Assembly: GCA_035699465.1 (NCBI GenBank)
Contig: DASSPT010000040.1
Coordinates: forward strand, 1-5,283
Length of the DNA stretch: 5,283 nt
Direction: 5' to 3'
Origin: JAICNR01 sp035699465
GTDB taxonomy: Bacteria; Gemmatimonadota; Gemmatimonadetes; JACCXV01; JAHWKZ01
A program made the position numbers and the translations under genes. Each line of letters begins with the position of its first letter. Within the stretch, counting starts at the first letter, position 1. Under the pieces are notes generated by a model. The model made no database searches and was not told the origin of the DNA. It was given only the letters and a program-made list of their open reading frames with translations. Shown piece by piece: positions 1-5,283 of this stretch.

Positions 1-681
1 TCCCGCGCAGGCCTCGATGATGGCGTCACCGGGACCGATGTCGCCGGAGATGACGATCGACCGCTCCGGCGTCTCGAACCGGTAGGCGAAGGCGCGCTCC
101 CAGCCTGCGTGCGGGACCTCGAACGCCGTCACGCGGACGGCGCTGTCCTCGTACACGACGCCGGCGCCGATCTCCGTGACCTCGGCCCGCCAGCCTGTGT
201 CGTTGTGGGGCTGGAGCCCGGTCGACCGGTTCCGGATGTCGGAATCGTACGCGGCCAGAATGCCATCGAAGAGCACCCGCGTCCCGGGCGGCCCGTAGAC
301 GCGGAGCGGCACCGCGCGCCCCGTAACCCACGGGGACAGCAGCAGGTCCGGACACCCCAGCGTGTGGTCCGAATGGAGGTGCGTGAGGAATACGATGTCG
401 AGCTTCTCGGCGACGAGAGCCTCGAGCCCGTTTCGCCGGGCCTCCTCTGCGCGGCGAACCACCCCGGGACCGCAGTCGACGAGGTACGGATGTCCGCCCG
501 CGACGACCGCTGCAGCCGGACCCGAGCGGTCGGGGTCGGGATTCGGATTCCCGGTGCCGAGGAGGACCACCCGAGTGGTGTCGGCGGAGTGCCTTGAGAC
601 GGCAGCCGGCTCCACCGCTTCCCCGGACGCGGTGATCATTCCGAGGAAGCTCACGATGGAGGCGGCGAAGAGCAGGCTCAT
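1..681 (-). CDS. MBL-fold metallo-hydrolase, RNase Z-like, exported; 3' end outside window
   Basis: The minus-strand frame is open from an ATG at 681 to the left edge (227 codons seen, no stop), so the C-terminus is missing. The protein shows an early beta-strand motif VVLLGTGNPNPDPDRSGPA (residues 38-56), the YLVDCGPG turn (66-73), and the diagnostic metal-binding motif THLHSDHT (100-107) with H101, H103, D105 and H106. A further candidate ligand is H191 in VPHAGW, and D214 sits in ISGDIGP. This is the arrangement of RNase Z-like MBL hydrolases; the last conserved histidine would lie beyond the window. Residues 1-22 are hydrophobic and end in small residues (TASGEA), which suggests a signal peptide or anchor, although the n-region lacks a basic residue. 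Export argues against tRNA 3' processing and for a hydrolase of unknown small substrate (inference). The ATG lies 22 bases after the stop of the Uma2 gene, so the two are probably cotranscribed. No clear Shine-Dalgarno sequence is seen, and no alternative in-frame start exists in the gap. Family is certain; substrate is unknown. Confidence 0.9.
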   Translation of the reverse strand, partial: MSLLFAASIVSFLGMITASGEAVEPAAVSRHSADTTRVVLLGTGNPNPDPDRSGPAAAVVAGGHPYLVDCGPGVVRRAEEARRNGLEALVAEKLDIVFLTHLHSDHTLGCPDLLLSPWVTGRAVPLRVYGPPGTRVLFDGILAAYDSDIRNRSTGLQPHNDTGWRAEVTEIGAGVVYEDSAVRVTAFEVPHAGWERAFAYRFETPERSIVISGDIGPGDAIIEACAG

Positions 682-703
682 CGCGTGAGGAAACCGGCGG
701 GTA

Positions 704-1267
704 TCAGCGGCCGAAGAGTTCCGAGACCTTGCAGCGGAAACCCGGGAGAACCTCCCCGCCGTCGATCTCACCGTTCGACGGGACGAGGCGGATCTCCTCG
801 CGCGAGCGGTAGACGGTGACCGTCCGCGACTGAGGGTCGACAACCCAGACGAGCAGCGAGCCCGCGTCCAGGTAGTCCAGGACCTTGTCGTGGATCTCCG
901 ACATGGTGTTCGAGGGCGATAGGACCTCGACGGCGAGATCCGGCGCCAGCGGGGCGAACCGTGTCCGGTCGAAGTCCAGTCGATCCTCGCGGACGAAGGC
1001 GACGTCGGGAGCCCGGACCGTCGGCGGATCGTCGAACAGCACGAACCCGGAATCGGTCCCCACGACCTTCCCCAAGGCGTGGTCGTCCACGAACCTGCGC
1101 AGGAGCGTGCCGATTCCGATTGCGACGTCGCCGTGGTCGAACCCCGCGGGCGGCTCCCGAACCACTTGCCCGCGCACGAGTTCCAGCCTCCAACCGTCGT
1201 CGGGAAGACGAGCGAACTCCTCGATCGTGAGGAGCCGGGTGTCGAGATCCGGTGTTCCGGTCGTCAT
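704..1267 (-). CDS. Uma2 family (DUF820) PD-(D/E)XK nuclease-fold protein
   Basis: This 187-residue protein has the usual length and motif order of the Uma2/DUF820 family, whose fold is that of restriction-type endonucleases. Visible landmarks are the N-terminal LLTIEEFARLP (12-22), LELVRGQVV (28-36) with the family's early acidic residue E29, APDVAFVRED (86-95) with D88, LAVEVLSPSNT (111-121) with E114, and the helix from K128 into LLVWVVDPQSRTVTVYR (138-154). It closes with LPGFRCKVSELF (174-185). D88, E114 and K128 are the likely catalytic set, so the core looks intact. The biological role of the family is not settled; nuclease activity is inferred from the fold. The frame is open upstream to 1357, but that extension overlaps the ETF-QO gene and does not resemble family N-termini. 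The ATG at 1267 matches family starts and has a weak GGGA four bases upstream. The gene follows ETF-QO by 64 bases and precedes the MBL gene by 22. Uma2 genes occur widely in free-living bacteria, often in many copies, so neighbours say little about function. Confidence 0.93.
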   Translation of the reverse strand: MTTGTPDLDTRLLTIEEFARLPDDGWRLELVRGQVVREPPAGFDHGDVAIGIGTLLRRFVDDHALGKVVGTDSGFVLFDDPPTVRAPDVAFVREDRLDFDRTRFAPLAPDLAVEVLSPSNTMSEIHDKVLDYLDAGSLLVWVVDPQSRTVTVYRSREEIRLVPSNGEIDGGEVLPGFRCKVSELFGR

Positions 1268-1311
1268 CGCGTCCCAGTGTAGGGGACCGGCAAACGGCGC
1301 GCCACGCGGAC

Positions 1312-1326
1312 GGAGCGGATCGCTCC
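1312..1326 (-). other. Small hairpin just after the ETF-QO stop codon
   Basis: A perfect 6-bp inverted repeat, GGAGCG-GAT-CGCTCC, starts five bases after the TGA of the ETF-QO gene (1334-1332). No T-run follows it in the direction of transcription, so it does not qualify as an intrinsic terminator. It could be an mRNA 3'-end or processing structure, or chance in GC-rich DNA. Confidence 0.25.
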
Positions 1327-1331
1327 CTGCC

Positions 1332-3050
1332 TCAGGTGTACGTCTGTCGCGGGCCACCGCCGCCCTCGGGCGGCACCCAGTAGATGATCTCGTAGGGGTC
1401 GCGGATGTCGCACGTCTTGCAATGGACGCAGTTCGAGGGGTTCAGCTTGAGGTCCCCGTTCTCCCACTCGTACACGTTGGCGGGGCAGAACTGGACGCAG
1501 GGGTTTCCGTACTCCACGGTGCAGCGCGTGCGGCAGACGTTCGTGTCGAGGACGACGAGGTGGCTGGGCTGGTCCTCGGCGTGGGCGGCGCCCGAGTTGT
1601 AGACGTCGGTCAGTTTGTCGAAGGTGAGCTTGCCGTCGAACCCACGCGGGTCCGGGCGCGGCGGGTCCCCGCCATAGTGCTCGGTCAGCGTCTCGTAGCC
1701 CACGTGGTCGGCGTTGCCCGGTAGCCCGTCGGCCCAGTCGCGCCCGCCGGCGAGCCACTGGATCCCTACCCGCGCCATTCCGATCCAGCGGCCGTGCGCC
1801 ATCACCTGGTGGACGTTGCGGGTCTTCCTCAGGTCCTCCCCGATGTACGAGGAGCGGACGGCCGCCTCGTAGGGCGCGAGCGCCGCCGCCGAGACGTCTC
1901 CCTTCGCGAGCGCGTCCAGCGCGACCTCCGCGGCCAGCATGCCGCTCTTCATCGCGAGGTGGATGCCCTTGAGCTTCTGCCCGTTCAGGAGTCCGGCGGC
2001 GTCGCCGACGAGGAGCGCTCCGTCGACCGCGAGTCGCGGGATCGAGTACCAGCCCCCCTCGGGGATCGCCTTGGCGCCGTACTCGACCATCTCGCCGCCC
2101 TCCAGCACCGCGCGCACGGCGGGATGGGTCTTGAACTCCTGGAACTTCCGATGCGGATCGAGCAGCGGGTCGGCGGCGTCGAGGCCCACCACGTGCCCCA
2201 CGGAGACCAGCCGGTCGGGCAGATGGTAGATCCAACCGCCGCCGAACTCGGAGGCGTCGAGCGGCCAGCCCACCGTGTGGATGACCGTCCCCTCCTCGTG
2301 GCGGTCCTCGGCCACGCGCCAGATCTCCTTGACGCCCGTCGCGTAGACCTGCGGGTTGACCCCCTCCAGGGCGAGCCGACGGACGAGCTCCTTGGTCAGG
2401 TTGCCGCGCACTCCGTCGCCGATGATCGTGACCTTCGCGCGGATGTCGTAGCCGGGCTCGTAGTTGGGCTTGGGCTTCCCCGACTTGTCGACGCCCTGGT
2501 CGCGGGTCTGGACCCCGACCACGCGGGAGCCCTCGTAGAGCAGGTGGTCGGCCGCGAAGCCCGCGAAGATGTCCACGCCCCCGAGCGACTCGAGCCGCTC
2601 GGCCATCCAGCGGCAGATCTGCGACAGCGAGACGATCCGCTTGCCCTTGTTCACGAACATCGGCGGGACGATCGGCGCCCGGAGCGCGCGCCCCTTCGTC
2701 AGGTACCAGAAGGCGTCCTTCGTGGCCGGGGTCGAAAGCGGGATCGCGCCGAGGTCCGAATCCGGCAGGAGCTCGACGAGCGCGCGCGGGTCCATGACGC
2801 CCCCCGAGACCTGGTGCGCCCCGAACGCGTGCGCCTTCTCGAGGAGGAGGACGGACGGGGTCTCGCCGCGCTCGGCGGCGAGCTGGGCGATCCGGATCGC
2901 GCTGGCGAGCCCAGCCGGGCCGCCGCCCACGATCAGGACGTCCACCTCCATCGTCTCCCGTTCGACGTCGGTCAGGTTCAGCGTGACGAGGGGGAGGTCT
3001 ATGCGCGCCGCGGACGGCCGCGGATCGGGATTCGTCGTGCGCTCCATCAT
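1332..3050 (-). CDS. Electron-transfer flavoprotein:ubiquinone oxidoreductase (ETF-QO, ETFDH homologue)
   Basis: ETF-QO takes electrons from reduced electron-transfer flavoprotein and passes them through FAD and one [4Fe-4S] cluster to membrane quinone, draining acyl-CoA and amino-acid dehydrogenases. The 572-residue protein has near full family length. The order is: family lead-in RETMEVDVLIVGGGPAG (31-47) with the FAD GxGxxG motif; VSGGVMDPRAL (81-91); the second flavin motif IIGDGVRGNLTK (209-220); GGGWIYHL (270-277); and AKAIPEGGWYSIPRL (326-340), then LLVGDAAG (346-353), then LKGIHLAMKSGMLAAE (360-375). The C-terminal ferredoxin-like domain has VQFCPANVYEW (519-529) and NCVHCKTCDI (540-549). 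Expected cluster ligands C522, C541, C544 and C547 are all present. The 19-residue step from C522 to C541 is shorter than in the human enzyme. The tail PPEGGGGP is also typical. No transmembrane helix is expected; the family binds membranes peripherally. ATG at 3050 or the next codon is the start, because the conserved lead-in begins well inside; the Shine-Dalgarno is weak. The etfAB genes are not in the window. It may equally use menaquinone. Confidence 0.97.
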   Translation of the reverse strand: MMERTTNPDPRPSAARIDLPLVTLNLTDVERETMEVDVLIVGGGPAGLASAIRIAQLAAERGETPSVLLLEKAHAFGAHQVSGGVMDPRALVELLPDSDLGAIPLSTPATKDAFWYLTKGRALRAPIVPPMFVNKGKRIVSLSQICRWMAERLESLGGVDIFAGFAADHLLYEGSRVVGVQTRDQGVDKSGKPKPNYEPGYDIRAKVTIIGDGVRGNLTKELVRRLALEGVNPQVYATGVKEIWRVAEDRHEEGTVIHTVGWPLDASEFGGGWIYHLPDRLVSVGHVVGLDAADPLLDPHRKFQEFKTHPAVRAVLEGGEMVEYGAKAIPEGGWYSIPRLAVDGALLVGDAAGLLNGQKLKGIHLAMKSGMLAAEVALDALAKGDVSAAALAPYEAAVRSSYIGEDLRKTRNVHQVMAHGRWIGMARVGIQWLAGGRDWADGLPGNADHVGYETLTEHYGGDPPRPDPRGFDGKLTFDKLTDVYNSGAAHAEDQPSHLVVLDTNVCRTRCTVEYGNPCVQFCPANVYEWENGDLKLNPSNCVHCKTCDIRDPYEIIYWVPPEGGGGPRQTYT

Positions 3051-3071
3051 GGGGTCGTCAGCCTAACCCCA
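3050..3071 (-). promoter_or_regulatory. Hairpin abutting the ETF-QO start codon
   Basis: On the minus strand, TGGGGT (3071-3066) and ACCCCA (3055-3050) form a 6-bp stem around a 10-base loop. The 3' arm ends on the A of the first ATG, and the only nearby Shine-Dalgarno-like AGG lies in the loop, about a dozen bases before the start. Such a structure could tune translation initiation or couple it to the upstream gene. It may also be chance in GC-rich sequence. Confidence 0.3.
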
Positions 3072-3092
3072 CGCCCGGACGCCGGCAATCGG

Positions 3093-4811
3093 CTACCGCG
3101 CGGCTGCGCGCAGCGAATCGAGCTCGATCGCCTGCTCGGCGCGTCCGGGAATGTGCCAGGCGAAAGGGCCGGACACGCGGTCCGCGAGGAGCTTGAGGGG
3201 GGCGCCCTCGATCGCGCGCGCGACGAGCAGGTCCTGGTTGGAGTCCCGGACCAGGATCCACTCGCCGTCCGGCGACCAGCGGGCCTCCCAGAACGTGTAC
3301 GTCGGCGGACCCGAGACGCGGGCGACCTCGCGCGGGGATGCGTCGACGGGCGCGAACCCCAGCACGGCCTCTCCTCCGGACGCGCGGACGATGAGCTTCG
3401 CTCCGTCGCTCCGGACGTCGTCGCTCCCCGGGAGCGGCCGCTCGGCGAGCGGCTCTTCTACAGCGATCCGCTCCAGCACGCGGCCGGTCTCCGGATGGAC
3501 GACGATGGCCTCGGAGCCGACCGGGCCGAATGCCTGGACGACGATACGGCCGTCGCGCGTCCAGCGGATCGGCCCGCCGAACCACGCGACTTTGCCCCTC
3601 TCCCAGGTATCCTCGTCCGAGCACAGGAGCCGGCGGGCGGCTCCTCCGGCCGCCGGGACGACGTGCACGCACGGACGCTCCCCGAAGCGCACGAAGGCGA
3701 CGCGACCGGGGATCGACGGGTCGGGGCGGTCGGCCAGCGGAGGGTAGTCGGGAAGGGGGGCGATCCCGAAGGCCCAGATCGCGGCCGCCACCGCGAGCGC
3801 CACTAGGGTTGCCGCGAGCCCCGCCCGCTTCTCGCGCGAGCCCCGCGCCGGCTCTCCGGGCCGCCCCTCCTCTCCGCGCACCCTACCCGTCAAGCGGGCC
3901 GTCAGGAACGCGCCGGCCAGGAGCGCGATCCCCGATACGAGGAGCGCCAGCGGCGCGCCCAGCGTGTCGCCCAGGTACTCGAAGACGATCTGCGGGAGGA
4001 ACAGCAGCACGCCCGCCGCCCCGAAGCCGAGGTGCGCCATCGAGCGTAGCGGGACGCTGGCGGCGAGGAGCGCCACCGCGGTGGCGACCCCCAGCGAGAG
4101 CCCCGCCGGGCGCCAGCCGAACGAGAGGACCTGGGCGCCGAGGAGGAGCAGGACTCCCGCGAGCGCGAAGGTCCCCCGCGCCCCGAAGAGGAGCCGGCCC
4201 CAGCCGAGGAGCGCGAGCACGGCGCCGAGCCCCCACGTGGGCAGGCCGTGGAACTCGTCGGGAGGCCCCGGGAGGTGCTCGAGAATCGACTCCAGCGTCG
4301 TGGCGAGCCCGGCGACCACGGCCATCTCGAGGAGCGTGCCGGGCCGGATCCGCCATAGCGGGAACGCCCACGCCGCGCCCGCGAGCCCGGCCATCAGGAA
4401 GAACGATCGGGCCTCGAGGTCCAGAACGTCGTGACCGACGAGGCCGGCAGTGAACGCGGCGCCGGCGGCGGACAAAAACCACAGGAACCCGTCGAGGGGG
4501 CGGAGCGCGGGGTGGCCGCTCCGGCGGGCCAGGAACCCCGCCGCGAAGATGGCGAGGGTGGCTCCGGCGGAGACCGCCAGCCTGGCGGCGGTCCCCATCT
4601 CGGACCACTCTCTCGAAACGGCCACGATCCCGCCGACGAGAGCCACCGAGGCGCCCAGGTACCCGAGCGCGGTGGCGGCCAGGGACGGGCCACGCGGTTC
4701 GGAGGGCTGGGCGTCCTCCGCCGCGCGGATCGCCTGTGCCTGCTCGGGGCTGATCAGACCCCGCTCGACCCACACGGCCAGCCGCCGCTCCAGATCCCGC
4801 ATGGCTGCCAC
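3093..4811 (-). CDS. DUF2157-type polytopic membrane protein with C-terminal TolB/PD40-like domain
   Basis: The 572-residue protein has three parts. Residues 5-31 (RDLERRLAVWVERGLISPEQ and on) form the short cytoplasmic helix pair typical of DUF2157 proteins. Residues about 45-351 hold some eleven hydrophobic segments, roughly 45-65, 75-95, 106-126, 136-152, 157-175, 192-210, 213-231, 237-253, 258-278, 285-305 and 330-351. The basic loop before the last segment (306-329) fits the cytoplasm, which places residues 352-572 outside the membrane. That domain shows spaced beta-propeller-like motifs, IRWTRDGRIVV (415-425), VRSDGAKLIV (466-475) and ARWSPDGEWILV (510-521), as in TolB/PD40 repeats. The function is unknown; a sensing or binding role outside the cell membrane is inference. 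For the start I chose the GTG at 4811 because AGGGGA (4822-4817) sits five bases before it. A TTG at 4838 would add nine residues, and an ATG at 4802 would remove three. The next gene, ETF-QO, begins 42 bases after the stop. Membrane part firm; propeller part moderately sure. Confidence 0.88.
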   Translation of the reverse strand: MAAMRDLERRLAVWVERGLISPEQAQAIRAAEDAQPSEPRGPSLAATALGYLGASVALVGGIVAVSREWSEMGTAARLAVSAGATLAIFAAGFLARRSGHPALRPLDGFLWFLSAAGAAFTAGLVGHDVLDLEARSFFLMAGLAGAAWAFPLWRIRPGTLLEMAVVAGLATTLESILEHLPGPPDEFHGLPTWGLGAVLALLGWGRLLFGARGTFALAGVLLLLGAQVLSFGWRPAGLSLGVATAVALLAASVPLRSMAHLGFGAAGVLLFLPQIVFEYLGDTLGAPLALLVSGIALLAGAFLTARLTGRVRGEEGRPGEPARGSREKRAGLAATLVALAVAAAIWAFGIAPLPDYPPLADRPDPSIPGRVAFVRFGERPCVHVVPAAGGAARRLLCSDEDTWERGKVAWFGGPIRWTRDGRIVVQAFGPVGSEAIVVHPETGRVLERIAVEEPLAERPLPGSDDVRSDGAKLIVRASGGEAVLGFAPVDASPREVARVSGPPTYTFWEARWSPDGEWILVRDSNQDLLVARAIEGAPLKLLADRVSGPFAWHIPGRAEQAIELDSLRAAAR

Positions 4812-4816
4812 GCTAT

Positions 4817-4822
4817 TCCCCT
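4817..4822 (-). promoter_or_regulatory. Ribosome-binding site that decides the start of the DUF2157 gene
   Basis: On the minus strand AGGGGA is followed by a five-base spacer (ATAGC) and GTG at 4811. The spacing is optimal for that GTG. It is too long for the ATG at 4802, and the site lies downstream of the TTG at 4838. This supports the GTG start. Confidence 0.6.
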
Positions 4823-4965
4823 GGTGTTGCGTGGTCAATCCGCGCGGTGGAAGTCACACTCGCCCACGTAGTCGTCATAGATATCTGTACGACGTCCTGG
4901 AGGTACGGGTGACCGGCTGATCTCCGCCTCACGGACCCTTCGCGGCACGGCGCCGTTCGCTCGCG

Positions 4966-4984
4966 GGTGACGCTCCGGTGACGC
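4966..4984. repeat. Tandem 8-base direct repeat GGTGACGC, 11-base period
   Basis: GGTGACGC occurs at 4966-4973 and again at 4977-4984, one helical turn apart. A related GGTGACCG occurs near 4908. The spacing would suit a protein-binding site upstream of the plus-strand gene, but two short copies in GC-rich DNA are weak evidence. Confidence 0.25.
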
Positions 4985-4986
4985 CT

Positions 4987-5010
4987 GGGTGGCACCCTTC
5001 GGGTGTACCC
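4987..5010 (+). promoter_or_regulatory. Strong hairpin in the leader of the right-edge gene
   Basis: CACCC (4993-4997) and GGGTG (5001-5005) pair around a TTC loop. The stem extends by a G-T wobble (4992/5006) and, past one bulged G (4991), by GGGT (4987-4990) with ACCC (5007-5010), giving about ten pairs. It ends seven bases before the Shine-Dalgarno sequence. No T-run follows, so it is not an intrinsic terminator. It could affect translation or mRNA stability of the downstream gene. Confidence 0.45.
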
Positions 5011-5017
5011 CCAGCGT

Positions 5018-5023
5018 GGAGGA
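5018..5023 (+). promoter_or_regulatory. Strong Shine-Dalgarno sequence for the right-edge gene
   Basis: GGAGGA lies three bases before the ATG at 5027, the best ribosome-binding site in the window. Together with the uninterrupted frame to the edge it supports a real plus-strand gene, and so argues against the minus-strand open frames that cover the same bases. Confidence 0.65.
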
Positions 5024-5026
5024 AGT

Positions 5027-5283
5027 ATGCCCGGACCCGGTAGTGGCATCCCAGAGCATGCGTTCAAGAAACAGCGGCAAGAGAACCGTCGAACCCTGGT
5101 TGATGTGGTGACGGTCCCGGACTTCTCGGGCAACGCACGGAAGAAGTTCGAGGCGCGGACGCTCTACTTCCTTTCCTCGTGGCTTCAGAACGCTCTTACG
5201 TCGCGAGCACGTGTCCATTTGGCCTGTATCGGTGAGCCGCCGGGCTCGGTGGTAGAGCTCGCCGACGGAGTAGCGCGGATCTC
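5027..5283 (+). CDS. Unrecognised protein, N-terminal 85 residues only; 3' end outside window
   Basis: The frame is open from an ATG at 5027 to the right edge (85 whole codons, no stop). The start is well supported by GGAGGA just upstream. The first twenty or so residues are basic and polar (HAFKKQRQENRR, 11-22), with no signal peptide or membrane segment. A likely beta-strand LVDVVTV (24-30) is followed by a long helix, FEARTLYFLSSWLQNA (41-56), a strand VHLACIGEPPG (64-74), and a short helix SVVELADGV (75-83). This alternation suggests an alpha/beta domain, possibly like the start of a GT-A type sugar-nucleotide transferase, but that is inference from secondary structure only. Sixty of 85 codons end in G or C (about 71%), against 19 of 20 in a sample of the ETF-QO gene, so its origin or expression level may differ from the minus-strand block. 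It is divergently oriented to that block, and its true partners probably lie to the right. Confidence 0.7.
   Translation, partial: MPGPGSGIPEHAFKKQRQENRRTLVDVVTVPDFSGNARKKFEARTLYFLSSWLQNALTSRARVHLACIGEPPGSVVELADGVARI

Larger units (their letters stand above)
4812..5026. promoter_or_regulatory. Divergent intergenic region, presumed promoters for both flanking genes
   Basis: The interval separates two divergently read genes, so it should hold promoters for both. It contains a small AT-rich patch at 4877-4890 with TAGATA (4878-4883) as a possible plus-strand -10 element, but I see no matching -35 hexamer. The patch contains the palindrome AGATATCT (4879-4886), flanked by GTCGT (4871-4875) and ACGAC (4889-4893). 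No promoter can be named with confidence on either strand. Short open frames here lack ribosome-binding sites; one plus-strand frame at 4847-4918 is discussed as a possible gene relic. Confidence 0.45.

Noticed and set aside
26..597. Open frames in other registers across the MBL gene (minus strand 26-355, plus strand 109-597).
   Set aside because: The correct minus-strand frame carries the complete MBL motif set; these are overlapping artefacts with Arg/Pro/Gly-rich products.
1268..1357. A 30-residue N-terminal extension of the Uma2 gene to an ATG at 1357.
   Set aside because: It would overlap the end of the ETF-QO gene and does not look like Uma2 N-termini; the ATG at 1267 fits the family.
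1794..3806. A 670-codon plus-strand open frame antisense to the ETF-QO gene and part of the DUF2157 gene.
   Set aside because: Long antisense frames are common opposite GC-rich genes. The product is rich in Arg, Asp, Ala and Val with no domain I recognise, and it crosses two well-supported genes and their gap.
3530..4773. Long Arg/Pro-rich frames on both strands across the DUF2157 gene.
   Set aside because: They are shadows of the membrane-protein frame, which alone shows hydrophobic segments, family motifs and a ribosome-binding site.
4811..4839. A TTGACC/TAGCGT pair with 17-base spacing on the minus strand, resembling a sigma-70 promoter.
   Set aside because: The -10 part would overlap the ribosome-binding-site spacer and the GTG start, so transcription would begin inside the gene. 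Probably chance.
4835..5218. A minus-strand open frame of 127 codons reaching into the intergenic region and ending at the DUF2157 start.
   Set aside because: Most of it is antisense to the plus-strand gene with the strong ribosome-binding site. Its ATG lacks such a site and no family is recognisable. The last stretch (DIYDDYVGECDFHRAD) looks mildly coding-like, but it is too short to call.

Overview
The window is GC-rich chromosomal DNA from a bacterium, with dense genes and a very strong G/C preference at third codon positions in the main genes. The gene content is a respiratory flavoprotein, a Uma2 nuclease-fold protein, an MBL-fold hydrolase and a DUF2157 membrane protein. It does not name a phylum by itself. 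An environmental high-GC lineage is plausible, but that is inference. I see no rRNA, tRNA, CRISPR array, IS element or integrase.

Layout. Four genes lie head to tail on the minus strand with short gaps of 42, 64 and 22 bases, so they may be one transcription unit. In transcription order they are: a polytopic DUF2157-type membrane protein with an extracytoplasmic TolB/PD40-like C-terminal domain (4811 to 3093); electron-transfer flavoprotein:quinone oxidoreductase, ETF-QO (3050 to 1332); a Uma2-family PD-(D/E)XK-fold protein (1267 to 704); and a secreted or membrane-anchored MBL-fold hydrolase of the RNase Z-like group (681 to beyond the left edge).

On the right, a 215-base non-coding interval (4812-5026) separates this block from a divergent plus-strand gene. 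That gene starts at 5027 behind a strong Shine-Dalgarno sequence and runs off the right edge. Its product is not recognised. Its codon use is less GC-biased than that of the ETF-QO gene. The interval holds a prominent hairpin just upstream of the ribosome-binding site, a short palindrome with flanking inverted repeats, and an 8-base direct repeat.

Function. ETF-QO is the one confident metabolic assignment: it passes electrons from ETF-linked dehydrogenases (fatty-acid and amino-acid oxidation) to the membrane quinone pool. The etfA and etfB partner genes are not in view. Nothing else in the window shows a clear link to that pathway, so co-direction of the four genes should not be read as a shared function. 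I found no convincing new multi-gene system. The points most worth a second look are the membrane/propeller fusion, the unknown right-edge gene with its hairpin leader, and a short cyclase-like peptide relic in the intergenic region.
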